A stretch of DNA of 64,000 bases from positions 36,033,210-36,097,209 of the forward strand of contig NW_020954557.1 in NCBI RefSeq assembly GCF_900497805.2, read 5' to 3'. The stretch comes from Vombatus ursinus (lineage: Eukaryota > Chordata > Mammalia > Diprotodontia > Vombatidae). Each line of letters starts with the position of its first letter. Positions within the stretch are counted from its first letter, which is position 1. This document shows, in pieces, positions 45,975-56,300 of the stretch. The translations under genes were made by a program, and so were the position numbers. The notes under the pieces were generated by a model. It was given only the letters and a program-made list of their open reading frames with translations, ran no database searches and was not told where the DNA came from.

Positions 45975-47527
45975 ATGTTTAAGTGTCACTTAGATAAATG
46001 TGCCTGCTAGCAGCCAGGTTCAAGTTCCATTCACCTGTGACGACTTTTAACTTTTACTTTTTTTAGAAAAGAAGAGACTTGTTTGGGACCAATAAATTCT
46101 ATCAGGTAAGGACTGCTGGTAGTGGAGTTTTTTGACAGAATTTTTTTTCCCTCTTTTTCAGAGGCAAACTTCTAAAAGTTAAAGCGAACAATGTTGTTTA
46201 GCAACAAATTCTGATTCTATTGCTCCTGCAGTGGCTTTTATGTGCAGTGTGAACTAACAAGCAATGTCTCTGGTTTATGTAATAAAGCCATTTTTTTTTT
46301 AAAAACTTACCACTAACTGTAGAGTAGTACCAAGATGTGTGTTGTGTGTGTGTGTGTATGTGCATGAAATTCCTGAAGCACCAGTTTATTTTTTAACAAG
46401 AAAATGGCCCCAGATTGCTGGGATAAGCACCTAGTGAAAGCTTGAAGATGAAGGAATTTTGTGGATGTAATAATCTTCAGTTATTCAGTTACCCTTGTAT
46501 ATTGCATCAGTAAAAGAGCCTGATTCCTAAGCCTTTTCCAAACTGAATCAAATTTAGCATATTTCAGAAATTATGAGAATATTTGTAGAAACTGTATCCA
46601 TCCTGAAAACTGGTAAATAAATGTAAAAAGAATTACCACTGATTTAATTATACATTTCTTGTGATTTCAGAAGCCTGACATCACTTTAGTGAGAAGACAG
46701 TTTTTAATTTAGTCTACATCCTGGCTCTTACTTTCACCTGATTGTAGAGGTTAGATGGGTAAAGTGAAAACACCTATTATATTACTGCTCAGTCTGTAGT
46801 CTACTGAAATGACTCAGGTATTTGTAGTTATTGCATCAGAAGGCAAATATTCAAAACATTGGCTAGACAGCGTTGCCTCTTTTAGAGGTATGAAATGATT
46901 TGGCAAAGTGGGACATTCTTTTTCGTACCATTTAGAGTCTTTTTCATACAAGTGATGTCTCAAAATATGTTCTTAGGCCAGCACTATAATTATAGATGTC
47001 CATGATAAATAACCGATAAAGGAAGATATAAAGAGGTTTAGGCAGGGAGGAAAATTGTACCCTTTCTAAGGATATTTGAAATGAAGTGTAGAGTCAGGCT
47101 GGAAGTAGAGAGAAGCAATTCCAAGTCAAGAGCCCAGAGAAGAAAAATTCCTGTACAATTAATGGACAGGTTGTTGGAAGGGTAGAGAAAATGGCACTAG
47201 AACATACATAGTCAAAGGCTACTTAGTAAATGTGGTTTATGGGCATGATACAGTTAGTGTCTCTAAGTGGGAACCATCTGGTGAAGGCTTCTTGGGAACC
47301 TCTGGAGCTGTAATTCTATCTAGGACAAGGATAGCTTTTACTTGGCTTCTCCTGGAAGCTGGTCAACAGCTCATAAGCAATGAAATTAGACTTTTCGGCC
47401 CCAGGCGAGAAGCGAAAGTGTTTTCTTAGTGAAGTGTGGTATGAAATGATTTGGCAAAGTAGAACCACCAGTAAGGAAAACCCTGCTCTGTTACCTTTGT
47501 GGTGGTGACTCTGGGCTCTTGAAGCCT
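45975..47527. other. Unique intron sequence holding a 23-base exact direct repeat
   Basis: (TG)n at about 46336-46362. A 23-base sequence (starting ggtatgaaatgatttgg) occurs at 46887-46909 and again at 47438-47460, with 528 bases between. A 13-base inverted pair (caagagcccagag at 47127-47139, complement at 47509-47521) is also present. No known family recognised. Confidence 0.5.
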
Positions 47528-47700
47528 ATTATGGGCAGCGAGGTGCATAGGATTTGTAGACAGAGGTCCTGAGCACCATTTCCCATGGAACCTTCAATGA
47601 GTCATTTGACTTCATTTAACCTCAGTTTCTTTGTGTGTAAATGAGTAGGTTGGACCAAGATGATCTGTAAGGTCCCTTCCAATTCTAGAGCTAATGAGCC
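47528..47700 (+). repeat. THER1/MIR-type SINE
   Basis: gggcagcgaggtgcatagga, cctcagtttctttgtgtgt and ggtcccttccaattctagag in family order. Confidence 0.8.
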
Positions 47701-49509
47701 TATAATCTCAGGTCTTAACCAGTTTGAAAACATTGGCTGCAGGACAATGACTAACTTGGGTAGCAGTTGTTGGAAGTCCAGTCTAGTCAAGGGCAAAGAG
47801 GTTCATAACCGGAAAGTTGGCTACCACATGATGATTTTTAAAAAACTTTTTCATTATTTTGCCCTGACAATTAATGAATCTTTCAGAATATCAAAACAAA
47901 TGCTGTAAATAAACAAGTGCTGTAGATAAGAGTTCCAAGGCACGGTGCTATTTAACCTGGAAGTCTTGAAAACATGTACAAAGGCTTTTTCAAGATCTGG
48001 CAAGTTTTGAAAGTTTGCTTCTACTCCAGGGGTATGTCAAGGCTATGAACAGTGAAGAAGGACTCGTATAGGGTTCCTGAAGACACAAAACTGTATTTCT
48101 GTTAGCTACATCTTGGATCTGATGTTGTTCAGGTACCAATTCCAGATTCAAAATGCTTTGCAGAGCCTGAAATCATAAACATTTCTTTCCTAGGACTATC
48201 CTGTTGTGAGACAGATTTTTGTCATTTGCTTAAGATATTTGAACTCTGGAGTAAAGATGCTTGAGGAGCAAAACACATTTTTGAACCTTTAATACAATTT
48301 AGTATTGGTTGTTCCCAGGAGAAAACAGTAATGCTTCGTTCTTACAGCAGGCTGAACTGGTTGTCTATTTCTTTGCACCTGAGGTAGCAAGCCCAGTTCT
48401 GTGGTCTGGAAGTGGATGAGTGACGGTGTTGAGTCTATGTATTTGCAAATAGAAATTGACTCTCACTATAAATATTTTAAGTACCTCAGGATTTCTTTGA
48501 CCCGGAAGATGAATATGAAAATTTAACTTAATGTATTTTAACTGTGACTTTAAAGCAAGTTATAAAATTTGCAAATTTTTATTTGTCACCCCAAATAATT
48601 GTGCATAGTAGGTGTTGAACAGATTTTTATTCCTTCATAAATTCTTTTGAACATCTGAGGGCAATAGGCCACCCCACCCCTTGCTTTGAGCTACTCATAA
48701 CTGTTGTTTTTGTGAACTTGTATTTCTATGAATTCCAGAAAGTTCAAGTTGCATCAGACCCTAATGATGATCTGGTTCAGTCCCCTCATTTTAAAATGAG
48801 GAAATTGAGGCCCAGAGAACTGAATTTACTCACACATTATGTTAGTGGCGGAGCTGGGATTTTAGTGTCCAGTGTTACTCTTCCTCTCTCCCTGCATCTC
48901 ATTGTACTGTTGACTCTCAGAATCTATGCTTATGACAGAAACAGAACATTTTCCATTCATTCACACTGTAAACCAGTGCTGTGTCAAAATAAAAAAGAAA
49001 CAGGAGCCATTAAATTGTATATAAGAATCCCTGTAGGCCATATATTGTCTTAGAAAACTACATATTCACATTATCTGTGTTTTATTATATTTGTAGTTCT
49101 TTTGTTAAACATTTCCCAATCACATTTTAATCTGGCTCAGGCCCTGCTCAGGAGTGTGGTGGGCAGCATGTGCCGGGACTGGCCTCATGTTTGCTTTCTT
49201 ACACATTACAACATGCTAAAGTTCCATTTGTTAGCAGTGCACTTTCTTAAGTCATAACCACATAGAGATGGAATGGTGTTCATTCAGTCCCTTTGCCACA
49301 TGTAAGATGCAAGCATTTTTGGTCGAATTAAATTAAGGCTCTCATGTTTTAGCAAAGATTATCAGCTACTTTGATGTAATGTTGAAATTCCAGAGACTTC
49401 TTTCACTGGTGTGAGTTTGTTCTTGCATTACCCTCTCTGTTTATGACTGACATGTTGTCATTTTTGCTGAATTTGAAACTGCCAGATATTTGAAATTACT
49501 GCTTTAGGT
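47701..49509. other. Mostly unique intron sequence
   Basis: An antisense MIR-class fragment lies at about 48760-48880 (aatgaggaaattgaggccca, gtggcggagctggga). 49080-49500 is unique with mixed composition. The 113-codon open frame at 48712-49053 crosses the MIR fragment and is not supported. Confidence 0.5.
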
Positions 49510-49860
49510 CAGAGGTTTTTAACCTGGGGTCCATGCACAGATTTCACGAGGTTCATAAATTTGGATGGGGAAAAAATTTCCATCCTTATTTATGCTAACT
49601 TCTCATGATCCATAGGTGTCTGTAAACTGTCAAAGGGGGAGTCCATGGCCCACGTAAAATAAAATTGAGGGGCAACTAGGTGGCGCAGTGGATAGAGCAC
49701 TGGCCCTAGATTCAGGAGGACCTGAGTTCAAATCCAGCTTCAGACATAAAACACTTACTTGCTGTGTGACACTGGGCAAGTCACTCAACCCCGGGCAAGT
49801 CACTTAACCCCATTGCCTAGCCAAAAAAAAAAAAAAAAAAGATAAAATTAAGAACCCCTG
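49510..49860. mobile_element. hAT-type non-autonomous element split by a SINE
   Basis: Left end cagaggtttttaacctgggg with ggtccatgcacagatttcac and ttggatggggaaaaaatttc; right end aagaacccctg at 49850-49860. The ends are inverted repeats of the ancient mammalian caggggttcttaacctgg group. Interrupted at 49669-49841. Confidence 0.75.
49669..49841 (+). mobile_element. WSINE1-like SINE nested in the hAT element
   Basis: ggggcaactaggtggcgcag, agcactggccctagattcag, gacctgagttcaaatccagc, cacttaaccccattgcc and a poly-A of about 18. Flanked by ataaaattga (49659-49668) and ataaaattaa (49842-49851), 9 of 10 equal. The least diverged SINE seen here. It has an internal 19-base tandem duplication at 49774-49811. 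Confidence 0.95.
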
Positions 49861-50719
49861 CTTGGGAATGACATCAGGTCCACCCAAGAGTGGGTGTTAC
49901 TTTATAGGCACTGCACTCAATAATTGTTTCTTTTTGTTTTTCTCTTTCTCATTGGCATCATGCATCTTTTTCAGGAGAAGGAGTATTTTTGTTGTTTCTT
50001 ACCATGCATGTCCAACACTGTCCCCTACATGAATTTATATCCTTGCTGAGTAGCTGAAAAAAAAATACCATCTTATTGAAAGCTCGAAATACTATATGTA
50101 TCTACCAGATCAATATTTAAACAGCGTTTGCATGCTGAACATTTTGATGTGGGAGCTTCTAAAATGAAGTATTGTGACATATGTTTCATCTGTGATTGAT
50201 ACTTTGGAATGAGTGAGTAAAAATGATTAATTAGCATCACTGTAAAATACAGATTAACAGCTGTAAGTTTAAATTGGAATCTTCTATGATGTGAGCCTGC
50301 TATTTAAATTTTTCTATGAATCAATCAATAGTTAAGAAACTTGAAATAACTTTTCTTATGAAGATTCTAACTTAGGTACTCTGGAATTTCTTTAACTACT
50401 CTTCAGCGTCTGGGGGAACATTAACATTGCTCTAGTCCATACCCTTGGACCTCATGTTTTGTGGTTCCCTAAAACATTGGTGGTATCCAAAGACTTCTAA
50501 TCTGGGAGGCACCTGTCTTCTGACCTGGTGATTTTGTGGGGATTTCCTGTGCTCTGTTTCATTCCCTGCCAGTCTAAATGTCTGAGATGTCCTATGTAAC
50601 CACAAGGCTTAATTTTATAGCACAGCTCTGGAAAAAAGTTACCAGTAAAATCCTGAAGGAAAAATAAAAGTATTTAAACTGTTCACACAATTCACTCTCC
50701 TTTGAAGTTACAAATGACA
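49861..50719. other. Unique intron sequence before exon B
   Basis: No repeat recognised. The part near 50225-50300 is AT-rich with a homeodomain-type core (gattaattagcat). Confidence 0.45.
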
Positions 50720-50741
50720 TATTTTCTCATTTGCTCTTTAG
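50720..50741 (+). other. ZNF385B: Splice acceptor of exon B
   Basis: Pyrimidine-rich stretch ending tttgctctttag immediately before ATG GAT CCT. It joins exon A in phase 0. Confidence 0.93.
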
Positions 50742-50852
50742 ATGGATCCTGTGCAGAAAGCAGTCATAAACCACACATTTGGAGTGTCCATTCCCCCAAA
50801 GAAGAAACAAGTGATTTCTTGTAACGTCTGTCAGCTTCGTTTTAACTCTGAC
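50742..50852 (+). CDS. ZNF385B: ZNF385B coding exon B, first half of a U1-like zinc finger
   Basis: This 111-base exon has 37 whole codons, from [12 protein letters not shown] through [11 protein letters not shown] to CQLRFNSD, and continues exon A in phase 0. Its acceptor is a pyrimidine tract ending ctctttag at 50741 and its donor is gtgagt at 50853. The Cys-X2-Cys pair of a U1/matrin-type C2H2 finger is visible (Cys codons 50820-50822 and 50829-50831). The basic run PPKKK just before it is a plausible nucleic-acid contact or nuclear signal. The His pair is not here; in the family it lies on the next exon (a segment like SQAEAHYKG followed by KHAKK), so the intron splits the finger. The family is thought to bind RNA and p53 partners in the nucleus. 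The first codon is ATG directly at the exon start. Residues match ZNF385B (SIPPKKKQ) rather than ZNF385D (PLPHRRKQ), from memory. Confidence 0.96.
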
Positions 50853-50858
50853 GTGAGT
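50853..50858 (+). other. ZNF385B: Splice donor of exon B
   Basis: gtgagt directly after the GAC (Asp) codon that ends RFNSD; a strong donor in phase 0. Confidence 0.93.
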
Positions 50859-51597
50859 ATCACCTTTTCATTGCTCTACGTAGGTAGGTAGTTTGTGGAG
50901 TGAGGAGTCTCTTTATGGAAGACCGTGCCCCTTTGCGCCCTCTACAACATAGCGCTTCTCTGGGAAGTGACATTTTACCCACTCGTGTTTGCTGTGCCAG
51001 ATTTCCAAGGTTATTAGCATCAGTCCCGGAAACCTGAGAACCAGATTAAGTGGTCAGTAGGGGTCATTAGGGACATTTTCAAGTGACCTGCAATGCATGA
51101 CATTTTATATTTGAGCCCACCTATTAAAGTTACTTGACAAAAAAAAAAAATACCTGAACTGAGAAAATAAGAAGACAGGTTTGTGAACACTCGATAGTAA
51201 AGAGGAACATGAAATTATAAAGATTCCTTAAGAACCCCATTCATTTTATATATATCAAACCCTACATTTTCTTTATTTCTTCAATACTTAAAGAGCCTCA
51301 ATTTCCTGGTTTGGGTAAATGTCTCCAGCAATGCAAATGCAGTCCCTCCAGGCCTTAGTAGATGGTCTTCATGAGTTCCTGTAGCCCTAACATTCATCAC
51401 CTGGCAGCCTACATTTCCTCTCCACACTTAGATTGATCTTCCAATGATGGAGACATAGTCCACAATATTCAAAGTCTTTCCAGGTTGGTTGGAACCGAAA
51501 GAGCTGACAAGAAACCAAAGTCCGCTCTAAGCCATGCGAAGGCATTGGCACAGGGTTAAAGTGCATGCTTTACGTTTTGCTATGTAGGCATTATCTA
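50859..51597. other. Unique intron sequence after exon B
   Basis: No repeat or exon recognised; short poly-A at about 51139-51150. Confidence 0.45.
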
Positions 51598-51724
51598 AAG
51601 GGGTAGGGGACCTGCAGCCTCAAGGCCACACATGGTCCTCAAGTGCGGTCCTTCAATCAAAGGTCCACACTTGAGGACCTAGAGGGTCACATGTGACCTT
51701 GAGGCTGCAGGTTCCCCACCCCTT
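51598..51724. mobile_element. hAT-type fold-back element, compact palindrome
   Basis: Left aaggggtaggggacctgcag with cctcaaggccacacatggtc; right tgaggctgcaggttcccca and cccctt. Arms of about 60 bases pair almost throughout. Same family as 44065-44267 with the centre deleted. Confidence 0.82.
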
Positions 51725-51937
51725 ACTAAACATTTGGATGAGTATACTATAAATTTAGAACTCTTCAGTGTGGGGTTTTATAAGAGTTCTTTGGCCATCG
51801 ACCAAAGACTGAGAAGAAACATTATACATGGTTGTGTTAAGAAGAACAACTCACCATCACCATTCATTCAGTTCATTTAATCATTCAACAAGCATTTATT
51901 TCCTAAAGTAGAGCAAACTTACCACCTCATTCATAAA
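51725..51937. other. Unique intron sequence with an L2-end trace
   Basis: ttcaacaagcatttatt near 51885 resembles an antisense L2 terminus. Confidence 0.35.
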
Positions 51938-52150
51938 ATAATAATAATAGCTGACATTTATAAGAACTTTAAAGTTTACAGAGAACATTACCCTCTGTTG
52001 ATGTGCATGGCAACCCTGTGAGGTAGGTGCTATTATTATTCCCATTTTACAGATGAGGAAACTGAGGCTCAGAGATTTTATGCAATTTGCTTAGGGTCAC
52101 CCAGCTTATAAGTGGTTGAAGTCTTTGTGATTTTGCTCTGCCTCTCTGGA
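51938..52150 (-). repeat. MIR-type SINE, antisense
   Basis: aataataatagctgacattt, ctgtgaggtaggtgctatta, tacagatgaggaaactgagg and gcttagggtcacccagc; well kept. Confidence 0.88.
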
Positions 52151-52330
52151 TTCATTCAATAAACATTTATTAAGGTGCTTAAAACAAACACTTATTAAGG
52201 GTACTGGGCTGAGTGCTAGGTCAGGCCAAAGTTCTAACAAACCCCAATCCCTGTCCTCATGGAGCTTTTAATCTAGTGGGGAGATAAGACCCAAATACAG
52301 ATAGCAGTAATACACAATATTACATGAAAA
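52151..52330 (-). repeat. L2-type LINE 3' end, antisense
   Basis: tcaataaacatttattaagg, gtactgggctgagtgctagg and tcatggagcttttaatctag, with a small internal duplication of the terminal text. Confidence 0.75.
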
Positions 52331-52554
52331 ATATGTTTGAGAGATATAAAATTAAGTCCTTGTTTCAGTACCCTAAGAAATTTTTTTTTTGTTTATACTT
52401 TGTTAAGGACTAGAGATGACCTCTGATTATCACATCATAGGACCTAGCTCTAACTTCTAGTGGTACAGGAAGAAGTGAACAATCCAGCATCAACCCTTGC
52501 ATATGATCTCTTATTGGATAAATACTATATTGCCTGTCTTTTCATCCTTAGAAG
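52331..52554. other. Unique intron sequence
   Basis: Nothing recognised; T-run at about 52381-52390. Confidence 0.4.
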
Positions 52555-52745
52555 CAGAGTGTGGTAGAGTAGAGTTAACCCCGACCCTGAGGACTGAGAA
52601 ACCTGTGTACAAGCCTCTGTTCTGTCACTAACAAGGCAGGGGACCTTAGGCAAGCAATTTAAACTTTTTGTACTTCATTTTCCTCATGAATAAATTAAAG
52701 GAGTGGACTGATTGATTTCTAAAGTCCTTTTCACTTCTGGATGTT
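52555..52745 (+). repeat. THER1/MIR-type SINE
   Basis: cctgaggactgagaaacctg, gaccttaggcaagcaattta, ttttcctcatgaataaatt and ttctaaagtccttttcactt. Confidence 0.75.
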
Positions 52746-52799
52746 CATTTATTTTCTTAATATCCATTAGGAAGTTAGCATCTATTACCCTTCTCATTA

Positions 52800-53050
52800 G
52801 GGAACTGGGTGATAGAGTGGTTACAGTGCCGGGCCCACAATCAGGAAGACCCATCTTCCTGAGTCCAAATTTGGCTTCAGACACTTACTAGCTGTGCGAC
52901 CCTGGGTAGGTCCTTTAACCCTGTTTTCCTCAATTTCCTCGTCTGCAAAATGAGCTGGAGAAGGAAATGGCAAACCCCTCCAGGATCTTTGCCAAGAAAA
53001 CCCCAAATGGGGTCACAAGAAGTTGGACCTGAACAACAACAGCAACAAAG
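52800..53050 (+). mobile_element. MAR1-like SINE, full length
   Basis: gggaactgggtgatagagtg, ttactagctgtgcgaccctg, gctggagaaggaaatggc and aaaccccaaatggggtcaca, then a (CAA)n end. Confidence 0.92.
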
Positions 53051-53179
53051 CTCTTCTTTTATTTCATGTGTGGAAACTAAAAGTCAGAGGTTGCTAAGGA
53101 ATCTTAGATATACTTCTTCAGGAAGGTCAGGGAAAGTCAGTGGATAAATGCTGTCTGTTCCCTATTTCTGTTGAAGGTA

Positions 53180-53830
53180 CCACTATTCTGGCAGTCTCTC
53201 AAGTTTCATCACCTCAGTGCCATCCTCATTTCTTAGCTCTCCTTCACCTCATATACCAAATAAGTCACTAAATCTTACCCTTTCTACCTCCACAAAATCT
53301 CTTATCTCTGGCTCCTTATCTCTGCTCATACAGACTCCACTTATCGAGACCTTCCTTTCCCTCTCTTGCTACCGCAATCTCCTAATTAATCTTTCGCCAC
53401 TGCAGTCCATCTTTCATTTAACCACCAAAGTGATTTTCCTTAAGCAAAGATACAACCATGTTACTCCCATAACTCAGTAAACTGTAGAGGGTCCCTATTG
53501 ACTCTAGGATAAAATATAAACTCTGTTTAGCTTTTAAAGCTCTGCAAGCCCCAACTCATCTTTCCACATTCATTGTACATTACTACTCCTTCCAGACCTT
53601 ATAATCCAGCCAAATTGGCCTTCTCTCCCAAAATTGCTGTGCCTTTGCATTGACTTCCTTCCATTCCTGAAAGGAACTCCTTCCTCATCTTCACCTCATA
53701 GAACCCTTCTCTCTTCCTTCAAGGTGCAGCTTAAGCAAAACTTTCTATATGAAACCTTTCTTGATTTCCCCAACTGATAGCCCTCCCTCCCAAACTACTT
53801 AGTATTTAACTACTTCATATTTTTAATATT
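53180..53830 (+). mobile_element. L2/L3-type LINE 3' portion
   Basis: catttaaccaccaaagtgat, gggtccctattgactctagg, tttaaagctctgcaagcccc, ccagccaaattggccttctc and ttcaaggtgcagcttaagc follow the well-known 3' region. Here in + orientation, opposite to the next copy. Confidence 0.8.
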
Positions 53831-53849
53831 TATTCTTTATTTTTATACA

Positions 53850-54345
53850 TACAACCATTCAATAAACATGTATTTATTGTGTGTGCAAGGCACTGTGCTA
53901 ATCACTGAGGATACAAAAAGAGACAAGTCCCTGCTTTCAAGGAGCTTATAATCTAATGGGTGAGGCAACATGCAAACAAATAAATGCAAAGAAAGTTATA
54001 TTTATGATAAATAGGAAATAATCAACAGATAGAAGGCACTAGAATTAATTGATTTGGTTGGGAAGGCTTCCTGTAGAAGGTAGAATTTTATTTGTGATGA
54101 AGCCAGGGAGGTCAGTAGTTAGAGCAGGGGAGAGAGAGCATTCCAGGCATGGGGAACACAGTCAAAGAGAACATTTGTAGCTAAGAGATGGAGTGTCTTG
54201 TTTGTGGAATAGCCAGGAGGCCAGTATCACTGCATGGAAGAGTACGTGTCAGGGAATAAGGTATAAGAACACCGTAAAGGTAGGAGAGGGCTAGGTTATG
54301 AAGGGTTTTGAATGCTTAATTCGGTGTCAGACATTTTCTTTTGTC
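53850..54345 (-). mobile_element. L3/L2-type LINE 3' end, antisense
   Basis: aataaacatgtatttattgt, gcaaggcactgtgctaatca, gcttcctgtagaaggtag and tatgaagggttttgaatgc; parallels 31612-32080. Meets the + copy head to head, so the pair forms a partial inverted arrangement. Confidence 0.85.
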
Positions 54346-56134
54346 TTTACTATTGGAGGTATGTGTCGATAGACTCATAAGAAATATGTATATGAATGTT
54401 CATGACTTTGTTAAATTGGCCTCCTTTGTTAAATTTCAAAAAGCTCCATCAATAATGGAGAGAGAAATTATATTTCTGAGTCATGCTTAGGCTCTCATCA
54501 GCCAAGCCATGGTACCTTGATGGCAAATCCATGGTGTGACATATATATGTTCACAGTCTTTAGTAATGCTGATGTAATCTGCATAGCTGAGCTCTGAAAC
54601 TAAGTATGTTTTATTTGGGGGAATGTTTATTATTTTGTAATTACCCTATTTACATTTTAATATAAGAATTTAAAAGATACTTGTCCTTATCTCCTTTAAT
54701 AACATTTCTAAATCAACATGAGACTGAATTGGCTATACTCTTCACTGTAGAAAATGTTTAATGAAAAATCTTGAAGGCAGATTTAAACGGTAAGCTCTGA
54801 ATTCTGCAGTTCTACATTCCTTAAGTAAAAGATGCTGTTAGAATCCAATGTGGCCTATCTTAAATGCCCCATTGCATCCTTTGTCCGACTTTCTGTAATC
54901 TCTGGGTCGTACAACATTATTGAAAGCCAAGGCCACAGCTTTATTTACGTAATACAAAGTTATGCAAATGAGCAAACATTAATCACAAACATTTCCCAAA
55001 TGAACCTTTACAAATTAGCACTGTTAACTTTGCCAGTGGGCAGGCATCTAGGTTTAGGAATAATATGCTTCTCCAACTCAGTTCCAGCCACTTTCATGTC
55101 CATATTACTGTCTATTTCCTAACCTCCCCCACACCCTTCTTCTTGGCCCTCCTTCTGTACCCAAAGCAGTTGGAGTCAAGAGACCTTGTGATGAGTAAGA
55201 GCATTCTGAAATATGATACCCAATTCTCTTCCTGCCCAACATAGTTGCAAATACAGTTTACTCCAGAATTGATAACCCTAAATCAAAATCCCTACCTGTC
55301 TGTTTGAAAATTCCATTTCCAAACACCAGGCTTCCCAGAGAAATATCTCCTCCAGAACTGTACAGTGCTGGGTCTTATCTGAGGATCTGTCACTGTGCTC
55401 ACCATTTGTATCCAAGCATCAATTGGATTATACCTAAGATGTGCAAAATATATTTTTCTTTTTTTTTCTCTTTTCCTTTTTTGATCACTTTCCTCCCCTT
55501 TTTTCTAAAAGTCAAAAACTGATAGTAGCCCAAACTTGTCTCATTTAACTGTTCATACTAATGCCTTGGGAGAATAAGATGGGGACAGTGAGGTATGAAG
55601 GTAGTAATAACGATGAAAGAGAAAGTTATCATGTTTCACTGTAAGCTTTTTGAGCTGCTACTATCTTACCCTCCTCTCATAAAATCAATGCAGCTTGACC
55701 TCTTCTAATGAAATATACAAATGGAGATGAACATTTCTTTAGGCTGCCTATTTTAAACCTGGAGAACATTTGAGCATTAAGTATCATCAAAACCTAATTG
55801 TACTATTCTGCCTAGCACTTCAAAGGCAAATAAAAATTCCTGTATCTGAAGTAAGCAGCAGGTTTTTGTGTCCTGGCTGCAAGCTCTGGGATTACTCATC
55901 CATTGATACCTCAAAAACTTGATGTATTAATATTGGCAAATCCATTGAGAGGTATAGGCCCAGTTTTCTAACCAAAAGTCAAGTGAACCAACTCTTAAAT
56001 ACTCAATCTAGTTTTTTTTTTTTTCCAGCAACATTCTAAATTGAGAACCAATTCAAGATCACATTTAAGATATCTTATTTCATTTACCCTCTGCCTCTGA
56101 TTGTGTTTATGTCAGGGGTTGTTTTTTGTTTCTT
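54346..56134. other. Unique intron sequence, candidate regulatory part at 54830-55120
   Basis: The sub-segment contains atgcaaat (54962-54969), a POU/octamer site, next to several AT-rich cores. It is free of known repeats. An open frame of 96 codons spans it but has no splice signals or recognised domain. Confidence 0.45.
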
Positions 56135-56150
56135 TGTTTATTTCATTTTA

Positions 56151-56284
56151 TTTTGCTATGCAGTGGAGTTAAGTGACTTGCCCAGGGTCACACAGCTAGT
56201 GTCAAGTGTCTGAGGCCGAATTTGAACTCAGGTCCTCCTGACTCCAGGGCCAGTACTCTAACCACTGTGCCACCTAGCTGCCAC
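56151..56284 (-). mobile_element. WSINE1-like SINE, antisense, with target-site duplication
   Basis: ttaagtgacttgcccagggt, cacacagctagtgtcaagtg, gaactcaggtcctcctgac and gccacctagctgcc. Flanked by tgtttatttcatttta (56135-56150) and tgtttattttatttta (56285-56300), 15 of 16 equal. Confidence 0.95.
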
Positions 56285-56300
56285 TGTTTATTTTATTTTA

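Noticed and set aside
48712-49053. 113-codon open frame
   Set aside because: It crosses an antisense MIR-class fragment and has no similarity to known proteins that I can see.
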